Origin: Liolophura sinensis
Taxonomy: Eukaryota; Mollusca; Polyplacophora; Chitonida; Chitonidae
Direction: 5' to 3'
DNA length: 64,000 nucleotides
Assembly: GCF_032854445.1 (NCBI RefSeq)
Contig: NC_088295.1
Coordinates: 35,062,510-35,126,509, forward strand
Shown here: positions 1-14,097 of the stretch, piece by piece
Position numbering within the stretch: the first letter of the stretch is position 1
How the letters are laid out: each line of letters begins with the position of its first letter
The notes under the pieces: generated by a model
Database searches by the model: none
What the model saw: only the letters and a program-made list of their open reading frames with translations
Told to the model about the DNA's origin: nothing
Made by a program: the position numbers and the translations under genes

Positions 1-162
1 GCATAAATGGAGTTTACAGTTTCTTGAAAGTCAAAAAAATATCTGCAATAATTTCATGTTCCATTTTCATTACCTATTAATTTTGTGATGAGAATATATA
101 TACATTTAAGTAAAATGTGACAAACAATAAAACTAAAGCCTTTATGTATTTCATGGACTCAC

Positions 163-296
163 AGCCTGTATCTTTGAGCCTCTGTATTGCATTGGACATG
201 ATGCGTACGCACCCCAGGAAGCCAGCTCCCTGCTTTTTGTGGATTTTCTTATGATTCCATACACTAATAGTAATGGAGTCTTTGTGACCAATATAT
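163..296 (-). CDS. SMURF: SMURF coding exon 4 (end of C2 domain)
   Basis: The exon starts with the last base of a split Leu codon and ends with the first base of the next codon (donor GTGAGT read on the minus strand). It encodes 44 whole residues with the SMURF signature VWNHKKIHKKQGAGF. It is the last exon visible before the window edge; bases 1-162 are intron. Confidence 0.95.
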
Positions 297-3200
297 CTGA
301 AATTCAAAATATCATTAAATTATACATAAAACCACCGCTGTGATAAAATTCATGCAAAGAACAACTGAAATAAAAATAGCTGATATTTATAACTGTTATG
401 CTCATGAGTTGAGCTACTGTGCCAAGGGAGGCAACTTTTGTGAACACAAATCCACACTCACTGTGAAAGTCGTGAAATAGTAGACTGGTAAGGTAAGGGT
501 TATCAGCCACATCATATCTACTTAAAAATAATTCCTGGAATTTTTTGATTTCTGTTATTCAAAAACATACCATAATGAACACTTATTCTTAGGCATAACA
601 TATACATATATAAATTTGAAATCAAATTATTTTCTGTAGCTTGCACATGAACTTACAGGTCATAGTGCTGATTCCATTTTGGATCTAATGTGTTTTTACA
701 CATATCCGTGGAGTGACATTGTCCTGATCCATCCACGCTGATCTTTGCGAAAGGATCAGGCAGACCTAAAACATACAAAACAACACCTTAACAAAACTGA
801 TCTTTTTGACTAATAAAAAGCTGCAGTCCTATCAAAACTTAATATAAGCTAGACAAATAGTTCCGTTAAACACTGATACAGATTCTGAAGGAAATAAAAT
901 GTATGTTCAAACTGGGAATGAGTATGATAGATATATATATATATATATATATATATATCAAACTGTGGTGTTACATAAGGGAGACAACTTGCTACAGCAT
1001 AATGTACAACACTGACTCAGTTAGCTCCCCTTATCAACAGAAATGTGAAATATTTTTGTAGAGCTTATGTGAACATGATTACAGCGCAATAAAGTGCACC
1101 AATGATTTTTTACTACAAATGAGACCATTTGAATTCAAAAATTCGCCATGAAATTATAAGCATTAGTCAAGAGAAGCATTTTCTCAACAACTTAAACCAC
1201 TTTTGCATGTTATGAAGAAATTCATTTCAAGATATTGCAGAAATACTGAAAAAAAATTTGTAATTACCACAGGGCACAAAACAAGCCCAGCAACATAAGA
1301 ATATGTATACATGTATTGTTTTTCAAATCAATCCACATGAAAATAAATCAAGCTGAAAGTAGGGTTTAGTCCGATATCAACACTAGAGCTAAAGTAAGAG
1401 CAAAATGCCAGCACATTACTTTGATTCTAAACACAATTTGACCTTGAAACTGAACTGCTGACATCTGGTGCTGGTGGGAGACATTCTTATGTAAGTGACA
1501 GACATGCAGTCTGCCAAACACACACAGCTGTATGTAGCCCTGCAGGGAATGCTGGCATATGCTATAACACACCCCTGGCCTGTTTATTATGGTCGCTCTC
1601 AATATTTACAATACCACCACTCATATACTGGGTTTCCACAAACTGGTACACATGGTCTATAAGCCTAGGTCAACAGACAAACCTTTGCATTGGTTTTCAT
1701 TCCTAAAACACTCAATATTTTGTTACAAATTCCTGATTAAACCCATCTGTCTAAACTGTTTCTACTATCCCACAATAAAACTACATAACAGCTCAATACA
1801 CAGATCACTCACAGCGTGCAGAGGACCTTAATTGATACCAGTTTCATTATTATACAATCTACTGCAGAAAAAGTCCACCAAACTGAATTAGCTCACCTCA
1901 ATTGATCAAGTGTATTGATTACTTGATGAAGTACTGTGTCAGAGTAGTAATTGTAAAGTTGTGTACAGTGCATCCGTAACACATAAAATCATTAAAAAAT
2001 ATTATTCCTCCCATAAAAGCTTTCGTTAATGAGTTCATTAACCACAATCAGTCTAGAGTCATTAGTGTAACCTGGGCAGAAGTATGGGAGTATCTAGAGC
2101 TGGTTACCAGATAGTACACGTCTTATCCCATTAGGTTATAACATGTCACACTTCTACTTGTGTGTACACGCATATGTAATTATATTGATGCAATAAATTG
2201 ATACAAATCTATCAGCATAAATGGAAATGACATTGGCATGCGAATATAATCTTCATGAATTAATTTTTGCCTTTAACCTCAAAAAAGTAGGAAGAAATAA
2301 GAGAAAAAACAATTTCCTGGAAGCCTGGTCATACATTGTAAACATGGCTACCAGGCTTCAGGATCATAAATCTAATTGGTTTGATGGATCATCAAAGAGG
2401 CCTGTGGCACATCAAGGAACAGATCATACATGTGCACACATACACATCTGCTTGCTCTGTGTACTGACCAGTTATTCATGGTCAGGGTCACATTTTCAAG
2501 CCGATTATGAACCAGTTGAGACAACCAGGGAATTTGCAAACAGCATATTGATGCAGATATTACAACAATATACCATGTTCATACCAGACCAATACACTGT
2601 TCAGTATTGTACAAGTCAGCTATAGCCAGTCATTTAATGCAAGGAATGCATGCATATGACCTGAAGTTTTGTCCATGACCTGTCCTGCGAGTGTAAACCC
2701 ATTCCCGAGTTGAAATGTTGCTGAAATCCACAGAAATATTTCCTTCTCACTCATGAATATAACTTGCTGTCATGGCGAGTCGGGTGTCCTAAAATCGCAC
2801 CAAAAGATACGGAAATCAACCTAACGAGACAAGAACATGCAACCTGTCTTATAACCACTCATCATGGATGTAGAATGGAAAGAACAATTTATCCGGTCAG
2901 TCGAGCGAGAAATATTAATTCTAGGTTCCAGTCAAGGCTTGCGGCTATCATGTGGGCATCTGCTGTTTTCTGCCCGAGGCTTCAGATAAAATCCAAAGAC
3001 GCACCCAACGCGTCGCATGTGCACACCATGATTCTGAAGACAGTAAAGTCAGAACTTTATCAGATTTTCTGTATATAACTAGTATGAAATGAATCTAATA
3101 CGTAGGAGTGATTTCTCTTCAATCCTCAACAGAAACTGACTAGTGTTTTAGAGTGGATCTACGGGTCCACTTCAAACTGCCTTGTGGAATGGACCTACGG

Positions 3201-6200
3201 TTTTTTAATTCAACAATTCAGGTAAATATCAGAAATTGTTGAAAATACACCTCCATGTTTAATTTAGTGGAACTAATGTACTGTTGGTCTGTATAAATCT
3301 TTATGAAACAAGTAAATTGCCCATCTTTGCAAGTCAATTCGAAAATTACAAACTAAAAGTCTATCTGAGACAAGTATTTGTACCTAATGTCAATTTGGGA
3401 GGCGAGTGTAAATATTTACAATAGGGTTGACTTGATTGTAATTTTTGCTTACAAGTTACAACTATCACAGCTTAGAATCCTTTCATGAAAGAGGGTGTCA
3501 AATGTAAGTTAGAGCTGCAAGGGTAGTTACAACGAACTTACAATCTCTTTATGCAAGCCAAACCAGATACTATACATGTACACTGTACTTCAGAAGAGGA
3601 GGAAGTATCAGGAAGTAATACTACCAATTGCTGTTATCACCAGAGCCGAATCACAGAAGCAGGAATTGATTGTGTCAACACGGGAAACTAATGGTGCCCT
3701 GGCACTTTGTTCAGGGACAAGTTACACGTCATCAGTCAAACAGATCAATATGTTAAAGACACACTAAGAAATTCAGGGAAGTGATCGTCAGTAACACATG
3801 GCTTGGGCCTGCTATTGTCCTACATGTACAGGGGATTTGGTTATTAAAAAGAATGTGAAAGAACAAAACTCCATACCAGTGTTACAACGTTGTAATAATC
3901 ATACAGTTAACACAAATACAGTACATAAATGTGCTGTCTGCATTTAAAGTCTGAATAGATTAATGTATAGTTATAATGACAGAATAATGAATCATATGTG
4001 TCTCACAGCTAATATCTGAATGTAGACCTGATGAAGGAAGTATGATTAGCTCTATTTCAGAATGTGACAGAAATATCAAAAATACAACACTAATTAATTT
4101 ATATGCTCTCTCCTTAATATAGACAACTACATGTACAAGTACAGTATGTAGTGCACTATTTTTGAATTTTCTTGATTTAAATCCTTCGTAATTCAAGTTT
4201 GCATGTGTATGAAGTGTTCTAAATCAAAAGCAGAGTACTGAAAAGAAGTTTCAATGTAAAGTGAAATAGTGACAACCTTTACACACTTATTTTCACATTC
4301 AAAACATTTTACACTTCAAAAATTGATGTTTGATGGAAGGAAAAGTTTTTAAAATAAATCACCCAAATCAACAGCAGACAGAATTTAGAATTTAAGAATA
4401 CTGACTAAAAGATTTAACTTTCATTGTATTGTCAATTGTTTTCATGCACTTAGATACAAGCACAATAAGTGTCTAAGATACCTTACCCTTTCTGCTGCAT
4501 GTTGTATGTTTGGAGATTCAAGAAATATCCCTCTGTCTAGAATGTGCCAAATGTCAGGACTGAGGACAATATTTCCTGACGGAGTCTGGCTGTCTGTTAA
4601 TCACACATCATTCTGTCTTTATTAAACATGGCTCCATTAAGACAGCCATTGTTGAGTTGTTATGAGTCAGGCTGCAGTCTGTTGTCTATTGTGTGCCCAG
4701 TGGGGTGATTGCTGACTGATTAGGCACATGGCCCCTCTAAGTCTGCCTTACATGCCCTTCTTTACTAAACAATGCTTCTCTTGCCTCCCTTCTGTCAGGC
4801 CAAACTTACAGAGGCCTAATCCCAGGATTAAAGTAAAATGGAATAAGAGCCTTGCTATACTGGTTCAAAACTAAGCATTGTCAGCTGTTCCTCATGTTTG
4901 GCCATGTCAAGCACATCTCTGGACTTTTCAAGTCAGTACTGACCACATCTTAACCTAGTCATTATGGGGTTTTCAGGACAATCTCCTTAATCACTCCATT
5001 GGGATGAGAGATATTCATGTTCAACTTCATCGACCACAGGCTAACTAATTCTTTTAACTGGCCATTAAGGTTTTAATGGACAAAGGCACTGGAGTCAAAT
5101 ATTAATTATAATTTTGAATCAACTGTCGAGGTGGGGGGGGGGGGTTGATTATTTACAGGTCCTGGCATTTGCGCCCCCCTCCTCAACCCCATCTTTCATA
5201 TCCTTGTCCCAAAGAGAAATGACGACATGATCTAACACTGAGTGTGTGTTTGACAGCATGTCTGACACGATGTTACTGGAGGAGACAGAGGACTGGTAAA
5301 AGACATTAATAAGGCTTCAGCCAGGCAATTATGCCACTTTCACAAAACTCTGTGAATCAATATTTCCATATATTGTGCTATAACCTTATCAATGTCTTTT
5401 GCGAAAAAATTTTGAAAAATATGGCTCATAAAGTTTTGTAAAAGTGGACCTAGTGGCTTTTTGCACTCTCTCACCTGATAATACAGTCAAGGTACTTCCA
5501 AATAAATTTGACGGCAGCCTATTACATTCCAGAGGACTTTGGATTTCATGACATTGTTATATATTACTGCCTTTCAAAACAGATATTAGTTGACATCAAA
5601 CGTGGTAGCTACGTATAAATATGTCATATTTAAATCTACTTAGTTAGTTATTGATGGTAAAAATGAATTCAAATTCCCCCAAAAATAATGTTACATTTTT
5701 CTTCATCTATTTACAAATGACATAGGAGATTGAAACATACTGTACATTATTATGTTCATAATACATGTACATGTCAGTAATTCAACAAAATAGGATTTTT
5801 TGGAACAACAAGTCTTAAATACCTTTAATAATTATTTTTTTTTTGCTGCATACATGTAGTTCTTTATATTACAATATCCTGTAAAATAACTTGTGTGAAT
5901 GAAATACATTACAGAAAACTAAATAATTACAGAAATTGGATTTCCATTCAAAAAAATATGAAAAAGCTGGATCTTGAAAACTGCCTTCATGAGAGATAAA
6001 GCCAACAAAACTGGTTATTAATGTCTGCGTATAATTATAATTATATAACAGACTGTTGCTCATTAGGACACCAGCTTTTGTTACGTTAAAAAAAAAACTC
6101 TACTGACACTTTGCCATTTAAATCCCTAAACAGGTTTTCACACTAGAAGTCTGATTCAAACAGGGTATGAATTTACATACAGACAATTCCATTTCAAATA

Positions 6201-8898
6201 TTAATTCAGAGAAATATGGCAAAGAAAAGTTACCCTAGACACTGGTGATGATGTCATCACAGGGTAGAGGCTGGGTTAGGCAAGACGGGATATCCTTGAA
6301 CAATTACCATCACAAGACTGTCTCCATAAACCACATTTGGCTGTATGATTCATTCACAATAATACTCCTTCTGTTAACACTAATAGGTTTTATAACCTTT
6401 GTTCCAGCAACTGGAGCAAATAAATCTGCACACAAGAGGACAAGGAACTACAAACTACAAGTGCACCGTGATATCGCAGGCCTTCAGTACATAAGCAATT
6501 GGTTCACTAATTCCTGACAACATTATGAATGCTTAACATCTGTACCCGTTTCACTTTTCCTTTCCAGAAACTCCACATAAGAAGTAGAAAAAAAGCAAGA
6601 TTAGATGTTACATTTTGAATTTATATGTCTATTTATTTCAAATCATTTTCAAATGTGATTTCTGACAGTGGTTGGAAAGGAACCCAAATACTGAGTATCA
6701 ATCTACCCAACTTGTAAACTTGTACTTGTAAATCTCATCAGTGGAGAACAACCCAATGTACAGGTAATCTACTCTATCACATGTACATGAATGTGTCTGG
6801 GGCTTGTTGAACTTTCACAAGATTTCTGAATTTTTACAGTATGGTACATGTACTTGTGCCATGAGACTGCTAGATACATTAATATCGCTTTTTTAGAGTC
6901 CAAATAAACTTATGAAAGGGCTCCATCAATAACCGAGGCCACATGTTTTATTATGTGTACACAACAGGCAGTAATTTCTCCACGTTCACATCAGTCTACT
7001 GGATCAAGCAGTCTCTGTATATGGCTGTACAAGTCTCCTTTCACATGCAGATCTGTGTACATGTCTACACACAGCTGGCCAGCTGGGCTATCAAAAGTCA
7101 CTGTAAATCTGTCCTAAACGGAACTTCTGATAAACACAGCTCACATTTCACAGCAATTCATATTTTTTCAAGCTCCATGAACCATGTTTATAAACTGATA
7201 GAGCGCCTCTGAATTTTTCTCACCAACCAATTTTGTGAGCATGTACACACACACAAAAATACATGTATATACTATGAATGTAATAGACATATACGTATAT
7301 AGTATACCTGTAGACCCTTTCCATTAAACACATCAAACTCTAGGCACCTGAAAGGGGGAAGTACATGTATTTACAACCCGAATCTATTCTACTCAAATAT
7401 GAAAATGTATACTCACGGAAAAAATCCTTCTTTGCAAGATTCTTTGCACACAATACTGAAACAGAAGACATAACGTTGGATAAGTGACCAGGTAAGGAAG
7501 ATTTCAAGACACTTAACACTCGTGGGAAATTACATGTGCAATGAACTGTATGTGCAACCTCAGCTGTACCCAGCACATAGAGCTATGACAAGATCGCATG
7601 GAAATGTTACGTTGTACATACTACTTCTTACATCCACAGTAAATCGCGAATGCTCTATAACCAAATAACCATTAACCGCTAGATCCATCACATAAGGTAA
7701 AGCCAAGACATTATTTGACCTGCCCTAATAAAGGTCAAGCGAACCCTAACAATCCAAATATTTCCAGCAACAAAGACATCATACAGGTGTGTAAGTACAA
7801 TGAAAATGGACACCAGCCAAGATAGATACATTTATTTGTTTATTTATTTCACCAATACAATGCCAGACAGGTTTATGAAGTTAATGTACTTAGTCCAGGT
7901 ATACAAAGACAATTCCCCAGACTCAAAAACCACAACTAAACTAGTAATCTGATCACATGACTATTCACCTGTGCAGTGGGCGAGACTTGAGCCAAATACT
8001 GTACACAAGTATATGTAAACCAGTGAAAGCTTCAAGATTTAAATACATGTACATAATATATGTACATCATCAACACCATACATAGCTTATTGGAGTTGGA
8101 TGACATCAAGATTCCATGTTACCTTTCTCATCAAACACATGTATATAAACCTCAGAATAAGAACCAGCCACTTACAACAGAACATACCTGCACAAAGGCA
8201 CATTAACTCCTGTGCTGCAAAACTCATTGACCACAGACATGTGCATGTGGGATCAATGGACTGATGACTGCATGCACATGCTATACAGACTAATTAATAC
8301 AGTACATGTACTATTACATGGAAGTAACATTTGGGCAGGAAACAGATGTTGTCAGGAATGTGTCACAGGCAACTATTGTATATTGGCAATTTCTTACTAA
8401 TATAATTTTACCCTTGTGTTACCGTTGTTTTACCCTTATCTCACCCCAAGCACCCAGAAGACACAGAGAGAGATTTACCCATATCTAAATTCAACACATT
8501 ATTTGAATATGATGATGACAAAGGTTTGGGAGTGTAATGTCACGCTTCAAAATGAAAGAGTTGATTTGTTATTGCTTCTCTTACTGCTCTATAGTACATG
8601 TACCATATCATGATACAAGTACAAACAAAACTATTCTCTACACTACAAAACTCTGTAAAACAGAGTAATACTGTACATAAGTACATACATATACACAAAA
8701 CTTCACAAGCCACCATTTCTACCTAAATGTATATTCCTTTGTATAATGTACTTAAATGAACATCTACTGTTGTTGAGTCATATTCATCAGTTAGAGTCTT
8801 AAATGGTGAGAGAAAGGACATGATCACCTCCACACTATAGGAACCTGATGCACTTCTATTACAATCAGACAATCACATATATCTATATATATATATAT

Positions 8899-8943
<45 letters not shown>

Positions 8944-11900
8944 CACATGTACCATGATCAGATCATATACAAGTACAATGAAGGTAATCCGGTGCTTTTT
9001 CTATTCTCTTCCCATACACATATGTATGCCTCAATTTGGATTGTGTGGCCTGTGAGGATAATAGCAAGGATTCTGTCTGTCTGACGCTCTAAGCCAGCCA
9101 GCCAGCCAGCCTATCACTTTGTCTGCCACAGGGTGCTCATCCAGTCTCAACTACTATACCGGTAGCAGAATGGATTCAGGCTGGCTGCTCGGAAATTTTG
9201 TCAGAAGGCTTTTGACTCCATGGATATTTATGAGCCGATCAAAAAAAGTGACAAAATGTGTGGCAAAAAAGTACTAATTCCATCCATTTGATCAGAAGTA
9301 ATTATGACATCCGCCTGATGATTAGCACTTTAGCTGGAGGATTGATTGATAACAGTAAACCATGCCACATATCAAAGTGCAAACACATGTATGGTAATGA
9401 AAGATCTGAATGCAGCAGTCGTTTGCTGCAGCACATTTTATGCTGTCCCCAGCTAACTTCTACAAGCACCCTAGTCTCATAACAAGGGTTGTTGCCCTGG
9501 AGATAACTTACAGTCCAAATTACTCATTTTTCTTCTATGGTCATGAAGCAAAGGGATTTACATCTAGGCTACAACGGACTCACTGATACTAGCCTAGCAC
9601 AAATAGTTACATATGGTAGACATATACACCAGTATACATGTGCCCACAAAGTCTGCCCAGGAAGATATCTATTATAACTAATTGAATAAATACATTAACC
9701 CTCACTGTTTTAGTTATGGAGTCAGCATGCTGGCTAGTCTATCCAGTTGAGGGTCATGCCTGCAGCTGTGGTCTAACTTTTGTCTGCCAAAGGCTTGACT
9801 GGCAATTTGGAGGGCTTGTTTGCCTAGTAAACATGACAAGGGTATCCTATTTGACCCGGCCATTCTCCCCTTAAAACAAAGGCAAACTCAGCAAACACAG
9901 CAATTGGGATATAAAAACCATTCAAAAATTCAGCTCTGCTTCACATGCTGCTAAACAATCGCCCAGCATTTTGGATACATTCTTCACGGAGCCATTCCTG
10001 AAATACCATGAATGCTTTATCAAAAACCTGGACCTTATGCACAGTGACACTGGCCAGCTAGGATGACACCAAAAGGAAGAGAATAAATATGAAAACTTTT
10101 TGAAACCAGACAAACTATTTTAAACTAATTTCTGAAATAAAATGAAAAGTATCAGATTTGCATGACAAAAAGTTCTGCTTGTACATGAAGTGCAGAGAAA
10201 ATACATACATGCATGTATACACTAAATCCATGTGTATTTATTATAGCCTTTATGTACATTGTACAGTAGTAAGCCCTTAATTACTGTGAACTTTCCAGGG
10301 CAGTAGCTATCACTGGATAACAGGGTCTCACTCTCATGCACCTACACTGTGGACGTCCATGTACATGTACATACATCATCCATGTATAATGAGTACTAAT
10401 GCTAGCTGGTTATGGTGTATATGCATACATGTGTACACTGTCCTCATCCTTAACTGAACTAAATGCATCACAACTACAGATAATACATCTACATGGATGT
10501 TAAGTTAAAAACTACTGTCACCTGAGATTTGACCTGGTCATGATAAAAGAGTCAGTAGAGACGACAGTAAGGCTGACCCAAAAACTAACTAGACCTAGAC
10601 ACTGGCAAGTTTAACTGTACAGGGATTAAAACAGACATTTTGACCAGATTTAAAGTTGAAGGACTCTATCCAACTAGCATGTATACATCGATTTACATAT
10701 GCAAGACTATCAGATGAACACACAAAACAGTCACAATAACCCTGAACGAGAGCTAAACCTGTGGCACCAGCATTTCCTAAAATCTGCCTTTCTGTCACTT
10801 TCAGAAGGTTTACATAAGTCAGGGGTCAGTATTTTAACTATGAAGAGCAACTACTCCATCTGTGTGGCTCACTTTGTCCCTACACCCTTGCTCTGTGTCC
10901 TGGTACACTGACATAGTCCACACAGGAAGGAAACTGAAATTCAGGAAGGACACTCATGTGTACTTACTGCCACAAAGCTTTTAACAATGGTAAATTCAAA
11001 GTGAACGCTGAAGTAATTCAGTTTCTGTTCATTATATAAATCCACTTATATTAGCGACAAACAACACAAATGACTTTGCTTATTCTCCCCCTCCCCACCA
11101 AAATAAATCCAACTACACGTAAAAATACTTCATGACTTTTGGTGGCATGTATATGTACAAGCAGGTCACAATAATTTACACTTTACAAAATGCAGTGTAA
11201 ACAAAATACTTAGGGTACTTCAATATTCCTGCAATCCCTATTTGCAAGTAAATGAATTTGCATTGCCTTTTGTTTCAAACAATAAATTGCTTCAACAGTT
11301 TGACATTTGAATGTACAATTACTACAGGGTCATGAGAACATCTGGCTATATGTACACAAATATCATGACATTATCATCAGACTTTTATATATCCCGTCCT
11401 TACTAAGGATGATCATTTGCATACTGATTAATTCTGCTTTCAATAGTGGCGGTCATGGGAAATTCTGAGGAGACTCGATGTCCCAGGCAAAGACCCCCTG
11501 CAGCCATGACTTCATGACCAAGTCTTAAGAGGATTTCTCTTAACAAGGCTAGGGTAAGATTGTACATGCAGGTGTAAGTGGAGCTTTCCTCTGCCACTAA
11601 CCCACATCTGACAGCCCATTGAGAGATCACACAGCCAACAAGCCATCACTGCACTGAGTGACAGCCCATCTCACTCATTACCATAGCTCAATGTCTACAG
11701 GCACAAACGTTCAAGTACTGGTGAGGAGTGATCGGTAATAATAGCACAGGGCCATGCTCTCTCTTGTTTTCCTCTCCCTAATTAATGTGAGAACTAGGAT
11801 CCCCCTAGACAACACAAAGTCTGATCTGATGTTTTTTATCACTTCAGAAGTAAATATCCATATCTGATTATGCACATGTAATACTGCCTGGTCTCCCAGC

Positions 11901-14028
11901 ACAAATACCACAGGCTCAGTCCTAAGTCTATCAGCTGGGGGTCAGCGCTCACATACCAGTTTACTTTATAAAACCAGTAGATGAATGTGGACAAACACTG
12001 CACGCTGGGAAACCCTATGAACATTGCTCTTCAACTCTCAACAATCTATAGGCTATAAGAACAAGAGAAGTGCCATTATGGCCCCTGTGGCCTTGAGTCT
12101 AACATACATGTTAGTGTGCATGTACATATTCGTATATAATGAGCTGTGTGCAGTGCTTTGTAGGCTCAACACTGCATGAAATTTATATTTCATAGGCTAA
12201 TGTCCAAGGCTGACTGATAATTCAATTGAGAAAAGTGAAATTTAAAATTACATCACATCTGAAATTTTCTTCAAATTTAAACCTGTCAGTATGAACACGG
12301 AGAAAATGGCCACCCATTCTAGCCTACAATGTAAATATATATATATCACCAAGGGTTTTACGGTCATATGTATATTGGAGCTAATGACAGTCACACACAT
12401 GCACTTGACATGCACATTCACTATACTTTGCGTTTTAAAAGATATATTACTTCAGCCTATTTTGCAGTGTCTGGAAAACACAAACTGAAATTCCCTCTTC
12501 TTTCTTTTTTTTTTTTTTGAACACCATACACTGAATACAATAAGTGAGATTTCAACCTTCATCTGGTAGGAAAAAAAGCTATACAACAAAAACCATGATC
12601 AATGCACGATCCCAGGGTACTGTACATGCATGTGTTACAGGTAAATGTGCCTTAGACTCAGTAATGACATAATTGGCTTTTCAGCACGCCATTTTAAAAG
12701 GCTAACATTCTACAAGTTCACAAAGTGTCTGGATTGGCATGAATTACCCTGAATGCAGAGGAAAGCTTGTTGCTCCATGAACACAGAATGTGAGAGTGAG
12801 TTAGGTACAGCTGCCTGTGGTTCTGTCAGTGTTTGATCAGCCAAGTACCAACACATGTACTGTGACTGACAGGCCTGTCCTCTTCAGGCAGGACCTCATA
12901 GTGCGGCCTGGGCCTAACCCAGACACAGGACACACTTCTTGACCACAGCTGTCAACCTGGAAAGGTTTAATACCAGATGTAAACAGGGACTTTACAGATC
13001 TTCCCAGGCAGGTAGACCATCCATAGCCTGGTGGCTCCTAACCCAGGGTTAATCTGATCAGAACCTTCAGACATGTTAGAGGCCAGCTATCTGTTATACA
13101 TGTAGCCCTCACCACACTCACTACATGTAGCTGTTCTAAAAAAACCCACAGATATTCAGACCAATTATCGGCATTTAAAACTCCTAAAATTACTGAATGC
13201 ATGTACACAAAACTGGTTATTCTCAACGTTGCACAACCATACACACATGTACACTAACCAATGTTTAATATAGCCCAACACACAGAAGATACCCTCAACC
13301 ATTAGGTCTGTAATGAAATAAATCTCAGATAATATCGGCAAAAAAAATGTGCTAGATTTTAAGATACAAATTCTGCAAAAACACACCCACGACCATGGGC
13401 AGATAGTTACTAGTACAAGGACAGTGTAAGTTAAAAATTTAAAGTGAAACTACAGGTGCATTAGAAAACACCTTTCACATATGTAAAAGGCAATTTTGCA
13501 TAATTTAACATAAACCTACAGTTTACACATTACAATGAAAGGTTTGAGGGTTTCTAATTCTTTCAGTAATACATGTACTGTATGTGTTACAGTGGTGATA
13601 GCAGTATAACTGTCCTGTATGTCCAAAGCTCAGTTATTAATATACTGGTTGCGCATGTACATTGTCCCCATTTCTTTATGCTCTTGAATATGTTTAAGAT
13701 CCAGGACACACATAATGTACCTTCTCTGTATAGTGACCCTCGCAGATGTACACGGACTGACCTACAAGCAGGCATCACAGGTATATTCATAATTATACGT
13801 GTACATACCGTATATATATAAACATACATCACAGGTAGAAAAAACAAATAACAGATACACCTAGCAGTTAATTACGCATTTGTCTACTTCCTAATTAATA
13901 CCACGACCTGAAGAAATCAGATTGGATCAACATAATTCAGCTTCTTCTCAATATGTCTTAATTATTTATATTACTGTCAGGCTATTAAAAGTATTTTAAT
14001 TAATCCTGAAGAATACAATACACAGTAC

Positions 14029-14097
<69 letters not shown>

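Larger units (their letters stand above)
766..7416 (-). other. SMURF intron 2 (6.65 kb)
   Basis: Bounded by the donor after exon 2 and the acceptor before exon 3. The content is AT-rich non-coding DNA with an (AT)14 tract at 931-958, a poly-G run at 5133-5144 and a small palindromic element at 5334-5447. The open frames here (for example 2221-2625 on the plus strand) show no recognisable protein. The 4490-5060 part looks less AT-rich than its surroundings and could be a conserved regulatory block. Confidence 0.85.

Noticed and set aside
2221..2625. 134-codon plus-strand open frame
   Set aside because: It lies inside SMURF intron 2 on the opposite strand, has no recognisable domain, and its composition looks like translated intron.
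8848..9084. Tyr/Ile-repeat protein frame
   Set aside because: Translation of an (AT)n microsatellite.
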